From: Achromobacter insolitus
Lineage (GTDB): Bacteria; Pseudomonadota; Gammaproteobacteria; Burkholderiales; Burkholderiaceae_B
Assembly (NCBI RefSeq): GCF_002209555.1
Contig: NZ_NJIF01000001.1
Span: forward strand, 992,001-1,056,000
DNA: 64,000 nt
Reading direction: 5' to 3'
Each line of letters begins with the position of its first letter. Position 1 is the stretch's first letter. Positions 54,405 to 64,000 of the stretch are shown here, piece after piece. Position numbers and translations under genes: made by a program. The notes under the pieces were generated by a model that ran no database searches, had not been told where the DNA came from, and was given only the letters and a program-made list of their open reading frames with translations.

Positions 54405-57400
54405 ATGAGCTCCCAAATTCGCATCGTTGGCGCCCGCCAGAACAATCTCAAGAACCTGGACCTGACCATCGCCACCGGCGAACTGGTCGTCGTGACCGGC
54501 GTGTCGGGGTCCGGCAAAAGTTCGCTGGCCTTTGACACCCTGTACGCCGAGGGGCAGCGCCGTTACGTAGAAACCTTCTCGCCCTATGCGCGCCAGTTCC
54601 TGGACCGCATGGACAAGCCGCAGGTAGACCGCATCGAAGGCATATTGCCCGCCATCGCCATCGACCAGACCAACCCGGTGCGCAGCTCGCGCAGCACGGT
54701 CGGCACGATGACGGAACTGAACGACCACCTGAAGCTTCTGTTCGCGCGCGGCGCCAAGCTGTACTGCCGCGGCTGCGGCAAGGTAGTGCGGCGCGATACG
54801 CCGGATTCCATTTACCACTCGCTGGCCGAACGCGCCGCTGTTGCCGGCGACCCGCGGCTGGTGGTGACCTTCCCCATCGCCGTGCCTTCCAATTTCACCG
54901 AAGAAGAAGTGCGTGGCTTCCTGGAGCAGCAGGGCTACACCCGCGTGCACGCCGAGGAAAACGCCGCCCCGCGCGCGGCCGCTCCTGCCAAGGGCGCCAA
55001 GAAAGCCAAGGCGGCCAAAAGCGCCACGGAATCGCGCCGCATTCTCCACGTTATCCAGGACCGCTTCCGCTTCGCCGGCACCGAACGCGAACGCGTCATG
55101 GAAGCGCTGGACACCGCGCTGCGCATGGGCGCCGGGCATCTGGCCGTGTACGTCATGGACGCCGAAGGCGGCAACGCGCATATCTGGAAATACAGCGACC
55201 GGCTGCATTGCGCCGATTGCGACATCGAATACACGGATCCGCTGCCCAGCAGCTTCTCGTTCAATTCGCCGCTGGGCGCGTGTGAAGCCTGCCGCGGCTT
55301 CGGCCGCGTGATCGGCATCGATTTCGGCCTGGTCATCCCGGACGAGAACAAGACATTGCTGGAAGGTGCCATCAAGCCGTGGACGACGCCGTCGTACAAG
55401 GAGTGCCAGGACGAGCTGCAGAAATACGCGCCCAAGGCCGGCGTCCCGCTGGGCGTGCCCTGGAAGAAAATGAGCGAAGAGCACAAACGGTGGGTGCTCT
55501 ACGGCACGCCCGACTGGAAGGGCGGCAACGACGCCTGGAAGCACCAGTGGTACGGCGTGCAGCGCTTCTTCGACTGGCTCGAGACCAAGGCCTACAAGAT
55601 GCACGTGCGCGTGCTGCTGTCGAAATACCGCAGCTACACGCCCTGCCCCACCTGCAATGGCGCGCGGCTAAAGCCCGACGCGCTGCTCTGGCGCCTGGGC
55701 ACCAAAGAAGAAGCCGACACCGTGCTGCCGCCCGATGACGGCCGCTACAAGCGCTTCATGCCGGTTGGCGCCAACTGGAGCCGCGAGCAGCTCGACGGCC
55801 TGGGCGGCCTGTCCATCCATGACGTGATGCTGCTGCCCATCGAACGGGTGCGCCTCTTCTTCGACACGCTGTCGTTCTCGGGCGCGCTGGACGCCGCCAC
55901 CGACCTGCTCATGACCGAAGTGCGCGCGCGGCTCAAGTTCCTGTGCGACGTGGGCCTGGGCTACCTGACGCTGGATCGCCAGAGCCGCACGCTCTCCGGC
56001 GGCGAGGTCCAACGCATCAACCTGACCACGGCGCTGGGCACCTCGCTGGTGAACACGCTGTTCGTGCTGGACGAGCCGTCCATCGGTCTGCACCCGCGCG
56101 ACATGCACCGCGTCGTCGAAGTCATGCACCGCCTGCGCAATGCCGGCAACACGCTCGTGGTGGTGGAACACGATCCGCAGGTCATGGTGGCCGCGGACCG
56201 CATCATCGACATCGGCCCCGGCCCCGGCGAACGCGGCGGCCAGATCGTCTTCGATGGCACGCCAGCCAAGCTGCGCACCGCGCGCACACTGACGGGCGAT
56301 TACCTGGGCGGCCGCCAGCGCGTGGAAGCGCCGCGTCCCATGCCGGTGGCGGCGAACACGCCGCGCCTGCTCCTGGAAGGCGTCAGCGCGCACAATCTCA
56401 AGAACGTTTCCGTCGAACTGCCGCTGGGCCGCCTGGTCTGCGTGACTGGCGTGTCCGGCTCCGGCAAGTCCACCTTGGTGCAGGACGTGCTGTACCCCGC
56501 CCTGCTCAAGCAGAAGGGCAAACCATCCGAAGCGCCGGGCGCCTTCGAACGTCTGCTGGGCGCCGAACAGATCGCCGACGTGGTCATGGTGGACCAGACC
56601 CCCATCGGCAAGACCGCCCGTTCCAATCCGGCCAGCTATGTCGGCGCGTTCGACGCCATCCGCAAGCTGTTCGCCCAGGCGCCGCTGGCGCGCGAGCGCG
56701 CCTACACGGCGGGCACGTTCAGCTTCAACGGCGGCGATGGCCGCTGCCCCACTTGCGGCGGCACCGGCTTCGAACACGTGGAAATGCAGTTCCTGTCGGA
56801 CGTCTACCTGCGCTGCCCGGACTGCGATGGCAAGCGCTTCCGCCCGGAAGTGCTGGAGGTGCGCGTCGAGCACCTGGGCAAGAGCGCGTCCATCGACGAA
56901 GTGCTGGAGATGACCGTCAGCGAGGCGCTGGACTTCTTCAAGGGCCTGCGCGATGTGCAGACCGGGCTGGCGCCCCTGGCCGACGTGGGCCTGGAATATG
57001 TGCGGCTGGGCCAACCCGTGCCGACGCTGTCGGGCGGCGAAGCGCAGCGCCTGAAACTGGCCGGCCACCTGGCCGAGGCGGCGCGCAGCGGCATTTCGAC
57101 CGCCAAGGTCGCCAAGAAAGGCAGCCTGTTCCTGTTCGACGAACCCACCACCGGCCTGCACTTCGACGACGTGGCCCGGCTGATGCGCGCGTTCCGCAAA
57201 CTGCTGGCCGCCGGCCACACGCTGCTGGTCATCGAACACAACCTGGACGTGATCCGCGCGGCCGACTGGCTGATCGACCTGGGGCCGGAAGGCGGTGACG
57301 CCGGCGGCATGGTCATCGGCACCGGCACGCCGCAGGACCTGATGGACAATCCCAAGTCGCATACCGGCGCAGCCCTGCGCGACTACGATGTCAGCATCCT

Positions 57401-60167
57401 GCCGGCCGACGTGGTCGTAAGCACCGACGCCGATGCGCAAGAGGTCGAACAGGCGGGACTGACCGCGCGCATCGCCGAACCGGGCGAAACCTATGCCGCG
57501 GACGTGGGCAAGCCGCTGCAATCCATCATGCGTGAGCGCCGCCAGGCCAATATGGCGATCGAAATCCGCAACGCGCGCGAGCACAACCTGAAGAACGTCA
57601 GCGTGGAAATCCCGCGCGACAAGTTCACGGTCATTACGGGCGTGTCCGGCTCGGGCAAGTCCACGCTGGCCTTCGACATCCTGTTCAACGAAGGGCAACG
57701 CCGCTATCTGGAATCGCTCAACGCCTACGCGCGCGCCATCGTGCAGCCGGCCGGCAAGCCGGACGTGGACGCCATCTTCGGCATCCCGCCCACCGTCGCC
57801 ATCGAGCAGCGCACCAGCCGGGGCGGGCGCAAGTCCACCGTGGCCACGATGACGGAAATCCACCACTTCCTGCGCCTGCTTTACGTCAAGCTGGGCACCC
57901 AGTACTGCCCCGACTGCAACGTGGCGGTCGAACCCCAGAACACGGACCAGATCGTGGCGCGGCTGCTGCGCGAACACAAGGGCGAGCACATCGGCCTGCT
58001 GGCGCCGCTGGTCACCGCCCGCAAGGGCTATTACACGGATCTGGCCAAGTGGGCCGGATCCAAGGGCCACTCGCACCTGCGCGTGGACGGCGAATTCATT
58101 CCCGTCGCTCCTTGGCCGCGCCTGGACCGCTACAAGGAACACACGATCGAATTGCCCATCGCCGACGTGGTGGTGGATCCCGCCAACGAGGCCGACCTGC
58201 GGGCGGCGGTCAAGAGCGCGCTGGAAAACGGCCAGGGCGTCATGTCCGTGGTCTGGCCGGTGAACAAGCTGCACGAGGCGCTGGATAGCGATCTGCAGCA
58301 ACAGCACTTCTCGGTCAAGCGCGCCTGCCCGTCCTGCGGCACCAGCTTCCCCGAACCCGATCCGCGCCTGTTCTCGTACAACTCCAAGCATGGCTGGTGC
58401 ACGGGCTGCTACGGCACGGGCTTGCAGTTGCAAGGCTTTGACGAAGAACAGACCGGCGAAGAAACCGCCTGGAACGCGTGGTACGAAGGCGAAGCCAAGG
58501 TATGCACCCAGTGCAACGGCGAGCGCCTGAACCGGGTGGCCCGCGCCGTGCGCTGGCGTGACAAGTCCATCGCCGAACTCGCCTCGCTGCCGGTGTCGGA
58601 CGCGCATACCTTCTTCACCGGGCTGGTGGCGCGCGGCCGTGAAGGCGAGATCGCCCGCGACATCCTCACGGAAATCCGCGGACGCCTGAACTTCATGCAA
58701 GAGGTGGGGTTGAACTACCTGGCGCTGGACCGGGCCGCTCCCACGCTATCCGGCGGCGAAGCGCAGCGCATCCGCCTGGCCGCCCAACTGGGCTCCAACC
58801 TGCAGGGCGTCTGCTACGTGCTGGACGAGCCGACCATCGGACTGCACCCGCGCGACAACCGCATCCTGCTGGACGCGTTGGCGCGCCTGGAAGGCAACGG
58901 CAACACGCTGGTGGTGGTGGAGCATGACGACGACACCATCCGCCGCGCCTCGCACATCATCGATATCGGTCCCGGCGCGGGCATCCGCGGCGGCCGCGTG
59001 GTCGCCCAGGGCAGCGCGCAGGACCTGATCGAAGCGCCGGAATCGGTAACCGGCCGCTACCTGGCCAAGCCCTTGCAGCATCCGCTGCAAGGCCGCCGCC
59101 CGGTCGAAGCCGACACGCCCATGATCGAAATCAAGGGCGCCCGCCTGCACAATCTGCGCAGCGTGGACGCGAAGATTCCGGTAGGTCGCCTGAGCGTGGT
59201 GACCGGTGTATCGGGCTCGGGCAAATCCACCCTGGCGCGCGAAGTGCTGCTGGACAACCTGATGCAGGCCGTGTCGCAAGGCAAGGCGCCTGGCTGGGCA
59301 GGCTGCGACAGCATCAAGGGCTGGGAAGCCATCGATCGCGTGCTGGAAGTGGACCAGACCCCTATCGGCAAGACACCGCGCTCCTGCCCGGCCACCTACG
59401 TGGGCTTCTGGGACGACGTGCGCAAGCAGTTCGCCGATACGCGCGAAGCGCGCATGCGCGGCTGGACCGCGGCGCGCTTCTCGTTCAATACCGGCGACGG
59501 CCGCTGCCCGATCTGCGAAGGCCAGGGCATGCGCACCATCGAGATGAACTTCCTGCCGGACGTGAAGGTGCCTTGCGATGCCTGCAACGGCGCGCGCTTC
59601 AACAATGACACGCTCAGCGTGCAGATGCGCGGCAAGAACGCGGGCGAACTGCTGGCCATGGAAGTGGACGATGCCATCGGCTACTTCGCGGCCCATCCCA
59701 AGATCCACCGACCGCTGCAGCTGATGCAGGACGTGGGCCTGGGCTACCTCACGCTGGGACAGCCCTCGCCTACCCTGTCCGGCGGCGAAGCCCAGCGCAT
59801 CAAGCTGGTGACCGAGCTGTCCAAGGCTCGCCTGACCGACGGACTGATCAAGACCGGGCGCGCCTCGCGCATCCCGCATACGCTATACGTGCTGGACGAG
59901 CCCACCGTCGGCCTGTCGATGGCCGACGTGGAAAAGCTGATCCACGTTCTGCACCGCCTGGTGGAAGCCGGCAATACGGTGGTGGTGATCGAACACAACC
60001 TGGATGTGATCGCCGAAGCCGACTGGCTCCTGGACTTGGGTCCGGAAGGCGGCACGGGCGGCGGCAAGCTGGTGGGAGAAGGTTCTCCCGAACACGTCAT
60101 GACCCTGAGCGACTATTCCCATACGGGACGGGTCCTGAAGGAATTCCTGGCACATCAGCAGCAGTAA
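54405..60167 (+). CDS. uvrA: double-length UvrA (tandem duplication of the excinuclease ABC A subunit)
   Basis: The 1920-residue protein is two UvrA units end to end, joined near residue 1050. Four Walker A loops (GVSGSGKSS, then three GVSGSGKST) and four ABC signatures (LSGGE-VQR or -AQR) are seen, against two of each in normal UvrA (about 940 residues). UvrA zinc fingers recur, for example CPTCGGTGF...CPDCDGKRF in the first half and CPICEGQG...CDACNGARF in the second. An Ala/Lys-rich insert sits at about residues 188 to 211 (insertion-domain region). UvrA recognises bulky DNA lesions as a dimer; this chain could act as a built-in dimer. Whether a normal uvrA exists elsewhere cannot be seen here. 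Confidence 0.93.
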   Translation: MSSQIRIVGARQNNLKNLDLTIATGELVVVTGVSGSGKSSLAFDTLYAEGQRRYVETFSPYARQFLDRMDKPQVDRIEGILPAIAIDQTNPVRSSRSTVGTMTELNDHLKLLFARGAKLYCRGCGKVVRRDTPDSIYHSLAERAAVAGDPRLVVTFPIAVPSNFTEEEVRGFLEQQGYTRVHAEENAAPRAAAPAKGAKKAKAAKSATESRRILHVIQDRFRFAGTERERVMEALDTALRMGAGHLAVYVMDAEGGNAHIWKYSDRLHCADCDIEYTDPLPSSFSFNSPLGACEACRGFGRVIGIDFGLVIPDENKTLLEGAIKPWTTPSYKECQDELQKYAPKAGVPLGVPWKKMSEEHKRWVLYGTPDWKGGNDAWKHQWYGVQRFFDWLETKAYKMHVRVLLSKYRSYTPCPTCNGARLKPDALLWRLGTKEEADTVLPPDDGRYKRFMPVGANWSREQLDGLGGLSIHDVMLLPIERVRLFFDTLSFSGALDAATDLLMTEVRARLKFLCDVGLGYLTLDRQSRTLSGGEVQRINLTTALGTSLVNTLFVLDEPSIGLHPRDMHRVVEVMHRLRNAGNTLVVVEHDPQVMVAADRIIDIGPGPGERGGQIVFDGTPAKLRTARTLTGDYLGGRQRVEAPRPMPVAANTPRLLLEGVSAHNLKNVSVELPLGRLVCVTGVSGSGKSTLVQDVLYPALLKQKGKPSEAPGAFERLLGAEQIADVVMVDQTPIGKTARSNPASYVGAFDAIRKLFAQAPLARERAYTAGTFSFNGGDGRCPTCGGTGFEHVEMQFLSDVYLRCPDCDGKRFRPEVLEVRVEHLGKSASIDEVLEMTVSEALDFFKGLRDVQTGLAPLADVGLEYVRLGQPVPTLSGGEAQRLKLAGHLAEAARSGISTAKVAKKGSLFLFDEPTTGLHFDDVARLMRAFRKLLAAGHTLLVIEHNLDVIRAADWLIDLGPEGGDAGGMVIGTGTPQDLMDNPKSHTGAALRDYDVSILPADVVVSTDADAQEVEQAGLTARIAEPGETYAADVGKPLQSIMRERRQANMAIEIRNAREHNLKNVSVEIPRDKFTVITGVSGSGKSTLAFDILFNEGQRRYLESLNAYARAIVQPAGKPDVDAIFGIPPTVAIEQRTSRGGRKSTVATMTEIHHFLRLLYVKLGTQYCPDCNVAVEPQNTDQIVARLLREHKGEHIGLLAPLVTARKGYYTDLAKWAGSKGHSHLRVDGEFIPVAPWPRLDRYKEHTIELPIADVVVDPANEADLRAAVKSALENGQGVMSVVWPVNKLHEALDSDLQQQHFSVKRACPSCGTSFPEPDPRLFSYNSKHGWCTGCYGTGLQLQGFDEEQTGEETAWNAWYEGEAKVCTQCNGERLNRVARAVRWRDKSIAELASLPVSDAHTFFTGLVARGREGEIARDILTEIRGRLNFMQEVGLNYLALDRAAPTLSGGEAQRIRLAAQLGSNLQGVCYVLDEPTIGLHPRDNRILLDALARLEGNGNTLVVVEHDDDTIRRASHIIDIGPGAGIRGGRVVAQGSAQDLIEAPESVTGRYLAKPLQHPLQGRRPVEADTPMIEIKGARLHNLRSVDAKIPVGRLSVVTGVSGSGKSTLAREVLLDNLMQAVSQGKAPGWAGCDSIKGWEAIDRVLEVDQTPIGKTPRSCPATYVGFWDDVRKQFADTREARMRGWTAARFSFNTGDGRCPICEGQGMRTIEMNFLPDVKVPCDACNGARFNNDTLSVQMRGKNAGELLAMEVDDAIGYFAAHPKIHRPLQLMQDVGLGYLTLGQPSPTLSGGEAQRIKLVTELSKARLTDGLIKTGRASRIPHTLYVLDEPTVGLSMADVEKLIHVLHRLVEAGNTVVVIEHNLDVIAEADWLLDLGPEGGTGGGKLVGEGSPEHVMTLSDYSHTGRVLKEFLAHQQQ

Positions 60168-60172
60168 GAAGC

Positions 60173-61309
60173 ATGGAATGTCGTTTTGAAGACCGGCTGG
60201 CCGGCCGCGCGCTGCGATTCGAGGGCTTGTGCTCGCGAATCGAGGCGCGCTCCGCCGCCGAGGTCGCCCCCGCGCTGGACGCCATCGAGGCGCAACGGCG
60301 GCAGGGGCGGTGGATCGCCCTGTTGCTGGACTACGAACTGGGCGAATGGCTGCTGCCCGAGGCGGCCATGGCGCCGCCCGCGGGCCCCTGGACGCCGCCG
60401 CGCGATGACGGCAGGCCGCGCCTGACGGCGCTGGCATTCGAACGCAAGCACAACGAAGCGCCCTGGGACGCGCCGGATGCCGGCAGCGCGCCCGCCGCCA
60501 TCAGCCTGCCCGCGCCACGCATGACCGAAGCCGAGTATGTGCGCCAGATCGACGCCATCCGCTGCCTGATAGGCGACGGCGAGCTCTATCAGGTCAACTA
60601 CACCCAGCCGCTGGACCTGCAGTTCCAGGGCGACGCGGCCACGCTGTATCGGCGCATCGCCGCCCGCAATCCGGTGGCGCATGGCGCATTCATCCAGGAC
60701 GGCGACCGCACGGTGCTGTCGTTCTCGCCCGAGTTGTTCGTGCGCCGCGACGGCCCGCGCCTGACCACTCGGCCCATGAAGGGCACGGCCCCGCGCCATG
60801 CGGATCCGGCCGAGGACGAACGATTGGGGCAGGCGCTGCTCGCCAGCGAGAAAAACCGCGCCGAAAACCTGATGATCGTGGACCTGTTGCGCAACGACCT
60901 GGGCCGGCTGGCGGAACCGGGTTCGGTGCGGGTCGACGCCCTGTTCTCGCTGGAACGCTATCCCACCGTGTGGACCATGACGTCCACCGTATCTGCGCTG
61001 GCGCCGCAGGCCACGCTCGAGGATGTGCTGCGCGCGCTGTTTCCCTGCGGCTCCATCACCGGCGCCCCCAAGGTGGCGGCCATGCGCCGCATCCGGCAGA
61101 TGGAGGCATCGCCCCGCGGCCTGTATTGCGGCAGCATCGGCTGGCTCGCGCCCGACGGCGACTTTTCCCTGAACGTCGCGATCCGCACCCTGGTGCTGGA
61201 CCGTGCCGGGCATGGCGTGTACAGCGTGGGCGGCGGCATCGTGCACGATTCCGACCCGGCCGAGGAATGGCAGGAATGCCACTGGAAGGCCCGTATCCTG
61301 CGGGCCTGA
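60173..61309 (+). CDS. pabB: aminodeoxychorismate synthase component I
   Basis: PabB converts chorismate and ammonia to 4-amino-4-deoxychorismate for folate synthesis. The 378-residue protein is shorter than E. coli PabB (453), having a reduced N-terminal domain. The chorismate-binding domain (about 115 to 378) shows GDGELYQVNYTQ, the PMKGTAPR motif with the Lys typical of PabB (PIKGT), ASEKNRAENLMIVDLLRNDL, and FPCGSITGAPK. It begins six bases after uvrA, and pabC follows after 95 bases. The glutaminase subunit PabA is not in the window. Confidence 0.93.
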   Translation: MECRFEDRLAGRALRFEGLCSRIEARSAAEVAPALDAIEAQRRQGRWIALLLDYELGEWLLPEAAMAPPAGPWTPPRDDGRPRLTALAFERKHNEAPWDAPDAGSAPAAISLPAPRMTEAEYVRQIDAIRCLIGDGELYQVNYTQPLDLQFQGDAATLYRRIAARNPVAHGAFIQDGDRTVLSFSPELFVRRDGPRLTTRPMKGTAPRHADPAEDERLGQALLASEKNRAENLMIVDLLRNDLGRLAEPGSVRVDALFSLERYPTVWTMTSTVSALAPQATLEDVLRALFPCGSITGAPKVAAMRRIRQMEASPRGLYCGSIGWLAPDGDFSLNVAIRTLVLDRAGHGVYSVGGGIVHDSDPAEEWQECHWKARILRA

Positions 61310-61404
61310 CCCCGCATTCCAGCTATCCGGCACCCTGCGCGCCGGCAGTCATCGGTAGTAGGATAGAGCGCGGCCGCAGCGCACTTTTATCCCAGGAGAG
61401 TCCC

Positions 61405-62037
61405 ATGCAACCCGAACTGATCGAGACCATCCTGGTCGATGCCGAACGACGCGTGCCGCTGCTGGCGCGCCATCTCAAACGCCTGGAAGCATCCTGCAAG
61501 GCGTTGGGCTATGGCTGGGGCGGCCGGGCCGTCGAAGCGGACATCATGATCACCGCGCTCGGCGTGTCGACGCCTGGGCCGCACCGCCTGCGCCTGCTGG
61601 TGGCGCGCGACGGCAGCCGCAACATCCAGACCGCGCCCCTGCCGCCCCTGCATCCCGGGCAGGAAGCGATGCTTGCGCCCGAGGCGCTGCGCTCGTCCGA
61701 GCCCCTGCTGCGCTACAAGACCACGTACCGCCCCTGGTACACCAAGACCATAGAATGGCTGCCCTCGCATCCGCACATCTTCGACCTGCTCTACCTGAAT
61801 GAACGCGGCGAACTCTGCGAGGGCAGCCGCAGCAACATCTATCTGCGCCTGGACGGCGACTGGTACACGCCGCCCGTGGACAGCGGCTGCCTGCCCGGCG
61901 TGCAGCGCGCCGAACTGCTGGACACCGAACAGGTGGAAGAACGCGTCCTGACCCTGGCCGACCTGCATGCCGCCGAGGAAATCCGGCTGTCCAATGCGCT
62001 GCGCGGCTGGTTCCCCGTGGTCCTGCGCGACGCCTGA
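61405..62037 (+). CDS. pabC: aminodeoxychorismate lyase-like class IV aminotransferase fold protein
   Basis: The 210-residue PLP protein of fold type IV starts at the ATG at 61405 behind CAGGAG. The PLP lysine is probably in LLRYKTTYRPWY. The class IV motif ELCEGSRSNIYLRLDGDWYTPPVDSGCLPGVQR is clear. In this context it should release pyruvate from 4-amino-4-deoxychorismate to give 4-aminobenzoate. It is shorter than E. coli PabC (269) because the N-terminal domain is reduced, as in pabB-linked forms. The following LysR gene converges on it. Confidence 0.85.
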   Translation: MQPELIETILVDAERRVPLLARHLKRLEASCKALGYGWGGRAVEADIMITALGVSTPGPHRLRLLVARDGSRNIQTAPLPPLHPGQEAMLAPEALRSSEPLLRYKTTYRPWYTKTIEWLPSHPHIFDLLYLNERGELCEGSRSNIYLRLDGDWYTPPVDSGCLPGVQRAELLDTEQVEERVLTLADLHAAEEIRLSNALRGWFPVVLRDA

Positions 62038-62045
62038 ATCCGGGC

Positions 62046-62948
62046 TCAGTCGGCAAATTCGTCGACCACCACCTGCCGCAGCCACTGGTTGGCGGACTCG
62101 CGGTGGTTGCGGGCATGCCAGAACACGTTGATGACCGACTCCGGGATTTTCACCGGACAGGGCGCGGTCGCCAGCCCGAACGGGCCGCAGGCGCAATCGG
62201 CGAAGCGCTGCGGCACCACGGCGATCATGTCGGTCGCGGCCAGCACCGGCCCCACCGCAATGAAGTGCGGCACCGTCAGTCGCAAGCGCCGCCGGATACC
62301 GGCCTGCCCTATCACCTGGTCCACTACGCCATGGCCCGTGCCTTCCGATGCAATGGCCACGTGTTCGGCCGCTCGGAACTGGCGAGCCGACACGCCGGTG
62401 CGCGCCAGGGGATGGTCGCGACGGAAGATGCACACGTAGGGTTGGCGGAACAGCAGGCGCTGGAAAAAACCGCTTTTCAGGTCGGGCAGGAAGCCCATGG
62501 CCAGATCGATCCTGCCGCGCTCCATCTCGTCCTTCACGTCGATCGAGGTCGTGCGCACGGTACGCACCGTGACGCTGGGCGCGGCGCGGTCCAGCGCGCG
62601 CATCAGCCGAGGCAGGAAATAGGTTTCGCCGACATCGTTCACGCCGATCACGAAGGCGCGGCCGCTGTGCGCGGGGTCGAACGCGGCGCGGGCATTCAAG
62701 GTGCTGTGCAGCGCCTCCAACGCGGCGGCGATGGGCTGCGCCAGGTCCTGCGCGTAGGGCGTGGGCACCATGCCGCGCGAGGTGCGCAGGAACAGTTCAT
62801 CGCCCAGCAGCTTGCGCAGCCGGCCCAGCGCGTTGCTGACGCCTGGCTGCGAAATACCCAGGCTTTCGGCCACGGCGGATACTCGGCCGTGCTTGCGCAA
62901 TTCATTGAAGACAACCAGCAGGTTCAGGTCCACGTCTTGCAAGTTCAT
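62046..62948 (-). CDS. LysR-family transcriptional regulator (NahR/DntR-like)
   Basis: The 300-residue regulator has an N-terminal HTH (MNLQDVDLNLLVVFNELRKHGRVSAVAESLGISQPGVSNALGRLR) of the NahR/NodD branch, and an effector domain with RAFVIGVNDVGETYFLPRLM. Members of this branch answer to salicylate and related aromatics. It is divergent from the Rieske oxygenase gene at 63160 and probably activates it. An inverted repeat lies 10 bases upstream of its start. Confidence 0.92.
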   Translation of the reverse strand: MNLQDVDLNLLVVFNELRKHGRVSAVAESLGISQPGVSNALGRLRKLLGDELFLRTSRGMVPTPYAQDLAQPIAAALEALHSTLNARAAFDPAHSGRAFVIGVNDVGETYFLPRLMRALDRAAPSVTVRTVRTTSIDVKDEMERGRIDLAMGFLPDLKSGFFQRLLFRQPYVCIFRRDHPLARTGVSARQFRAAEHVAIASEGTGHGVVDQVIGQAGIRRRLRLTVPHFIAVGPVLAATDMIAVVPQRFADCACGPFGLATAPCPVKIPESVINVFWHARNHRESANQWLRQVVVDEFAD

Positions 62949-62958
62949 GGCTCGTCTC

Positions 62959-62978
62959 CACCAATATTGATTTTGGTG
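62959..62978. promoter_or_regulatory. inverted repeat CACCAA-N8-TTGGTG, candidate LysR-type operator
   Basis: A perfect 6-bp dyad with an AT-rich spacer lies just before the LysR start, within the AT-rich stretch 62960-63015 that separates the gene from the divergent oxygenase. Auto-repression and activation of the oxygenase from this site would fit LysR practice. Confidence 0.5.
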
Positions 62979-63159
62979 ATTTATCTCATCATTCAGATTC
63001 TATTTATTTATTTCACCGCCTGCCCGATGATGCGAAAAACGCCTGCGCCCATGCCGCGCAGGCTCTGCCGGACCGCCCCCTGCGGACCGCCGAACCAAGG
63101 AGACTAGCCATGCGTGCCTGTACGCGACTCGCCGCCGCGCCCTGTAGCCGGAGCGGCTC

Positions 63160-64000
63160 ATGAACGCCCCCGAACAGCCCGTCCAATTCACCCTCCGTTG
63201 GCAGGACGACGGATCCCACCGCATCCCCTTCGGCGTGTATACCGACGCCGCCCTGCATCAGCGCGAAATGGAGCGGTTCTTCTACCGCGGGCACTGGAGC
63301 TACGTGGGCCTGGAAGCCGAGATTCCCAAGCCGGGCGACTTCAAGCGCACCGCCGTCGGCGAACGCTCGGTCATTCTGCTGCGCGACAACGACGGCCACG
63401 TCCGCGTGGTGGAAAACGTGTGCGCGCACCGGGGCGTGCAGTTTTGCCGGGAACGCGCCGGCAACCGCAGCGAATTCGTCTGCCCCTACCACCAGTGGAA
63501 CTACGACCTGCAGGGCAACCTGATCGGCGTGCCATTCCGCCGCGGCGTCAAACAGGACGGCAAGATCAACGGCGGCATGCCACCCGACTTCAAGCCGGAA
63601 GAACATGGACTGACGAAGCTGGCCGTGGCCTGCCGCAACGGCGTGGTCTTCGCCTCGTTCGACCACGACGTGGAGCCCCTGGAGGACTACCTCGGCCCGG
63701 ACATCCTGCACTATTTCGACCGTGTTTTCGACGGTCGCGAACTCGTGATCCATGGCTACAGCCGCCAGCGCATTCCGGGGAACTGGAAGCTGATGCAGGA
63801 AAACATCAAGGATCCCTACCATCCGGGCCTGCTGCACACCTGGTTCGTCACCTTTGGTCTGTGGCGCGCCGACAATCGCTCCGAGCTGAAGATGGACCGC
63901 CATTTCCGTCACGCCGCCATGATTTCGACCCGGGGCCAGGGCGGCAAGGGCAGCGTCACCAGCGGAGTGTCCAGCTTCAAGGAGCAGATGTCGCTGAACG
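63160..64000 (+). CDS. Rieske oxygenase large subunit, salicylate 5-hydroxylase/anthranilate dioxygenase type (3' end beyond window)
   Basis: An open frame of 280 codons runs off the right edge, starting at the ATG at 63160 (MNAPEQPVQF) behind GGAG. Rieske ligands C88, H90 (CAHRG), C108 and H111 (CPYH) and the iron-site residues D218, H221 and H226 (KDPYHPGLLH) are present. The segment around KDPYHPGLLHTWFV and the YRGHWSYVGLEAEIPKPGDF N-terminus recall NagG/AndAc-type enzymes acting on salicylate or anthranilate (from memory). The NahR-like regulator next door supports an ortho-substituted benzoate substrate. It is a different subfamily from the oxygenase at 36638. Confidence 0.88.
   Translation, partial: MNAPEQPVQFTLRWQDDGSHRIPFGVYTDAALHQREMERFFYRGHWSYVGLEAEIPKPGDFKRTAVGERSVILLRDNDGHVRVVENVCAHRGVQFCRERAGNRSEFVCPYHQWNYDLQGNLIGVPFRRGVKQDGKINGGMPPDFKPEEHGLTKLAVACRNGVVFASFDHDVEPLEDYLGPDILHYFDRVFDGRELVIHGYSRQRIPGNWKLMQENIKDPYHPGLLHTWFVTFGLWRADNRSELKMDRHFRHAAMISTRGQGGKGSVTSGVSSFKEQMSLN

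Noticed and set aside
55668-58700. 1010-codon minus-strand frame within uvrA
   Set aside because: It is a shadow of the double uvrA; no family resemblance or plausible ribosome site.

Overview
The window is high-GC DNA from a betaproteobacterium, most likely an Alcaligenaceae member of the Bordetella/Achromobacter type. This placement is inferred from gene order (dusB-fis-purH-ruvC-ruvA, minCDE, a double-length uvrA), from the many LysR/IclR/MarR-controlled catabolic genes with Liv-type transporters, and from the codon use. No phage, insertion sequence, CRISPR array, tRNA or rRNA gene was seen. Genes are tightly packed, with many ATGA or TGATG stop/start overlaps.

Positions 1-25.2 kb are mostly housekeeping. 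They hold dusB (5' end cut off), fis, purH, ruvC and ruvA on the plus strand. A minus-strand run follows: OmpR-type regulator, histidine kinase, ruvB, a PLP-dependent dehydratase and an NDUFA9-like protein. Next come an orphan usher-like outer-membrane barrel, recQ, a cydAB-like pair, glnS, minCDE, a glycine-zipper lipoprotein, an isochorismatase-fold hydrolase, ettA, a DMT exporter divergent from an AraC regulator, and an acidic/His-tailed protein. The CydA homologue keeps the fold and spacing of cytochrome bd subunit I but has lost every heme ligand and key acidic residue that I can align.

Positions 25.3-49.2 kb form a transport and catabolism region. On the minus strand lies a complete Opp/Dpp-type ABC transporter (five genes) followed by a MarR regulator. 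Divergent from MarR is a plus-strand series of about 17 kb. It encodes a two-subunit indolepyruvate ferredoxin oxidoreductase, an FMN/2Fe-2S reductase, a Rieske oxygenase alpha/beta pair, an acyl-CoA synthetase, a thiolase-like protein without its catalytic Cys and His, a DUF35-SDR fusion, a cyclase-family hydrolase, an SDR and a LivKH(MG)F transporter with fused LivM-LivG. My reading is a CoA-dependent pathway for an aromatic or 2-oxo acid, with the thiolase-like/DUF35 pair acting as a retro-aldolase. The substrate cannot be deduced.

Positions 49.2-64 kb hold a glycosyltransferase, a LysR regulator, an unlisted 42-residue basic protein, an IclR-KDPG aldolase-sugar kinase operon with clear palindromic operator candidates, a 1920-residue double UvrA, pabB-pabC, and a LysR regulator divergent from a second Rieske oxygenase that runs off the right edge.
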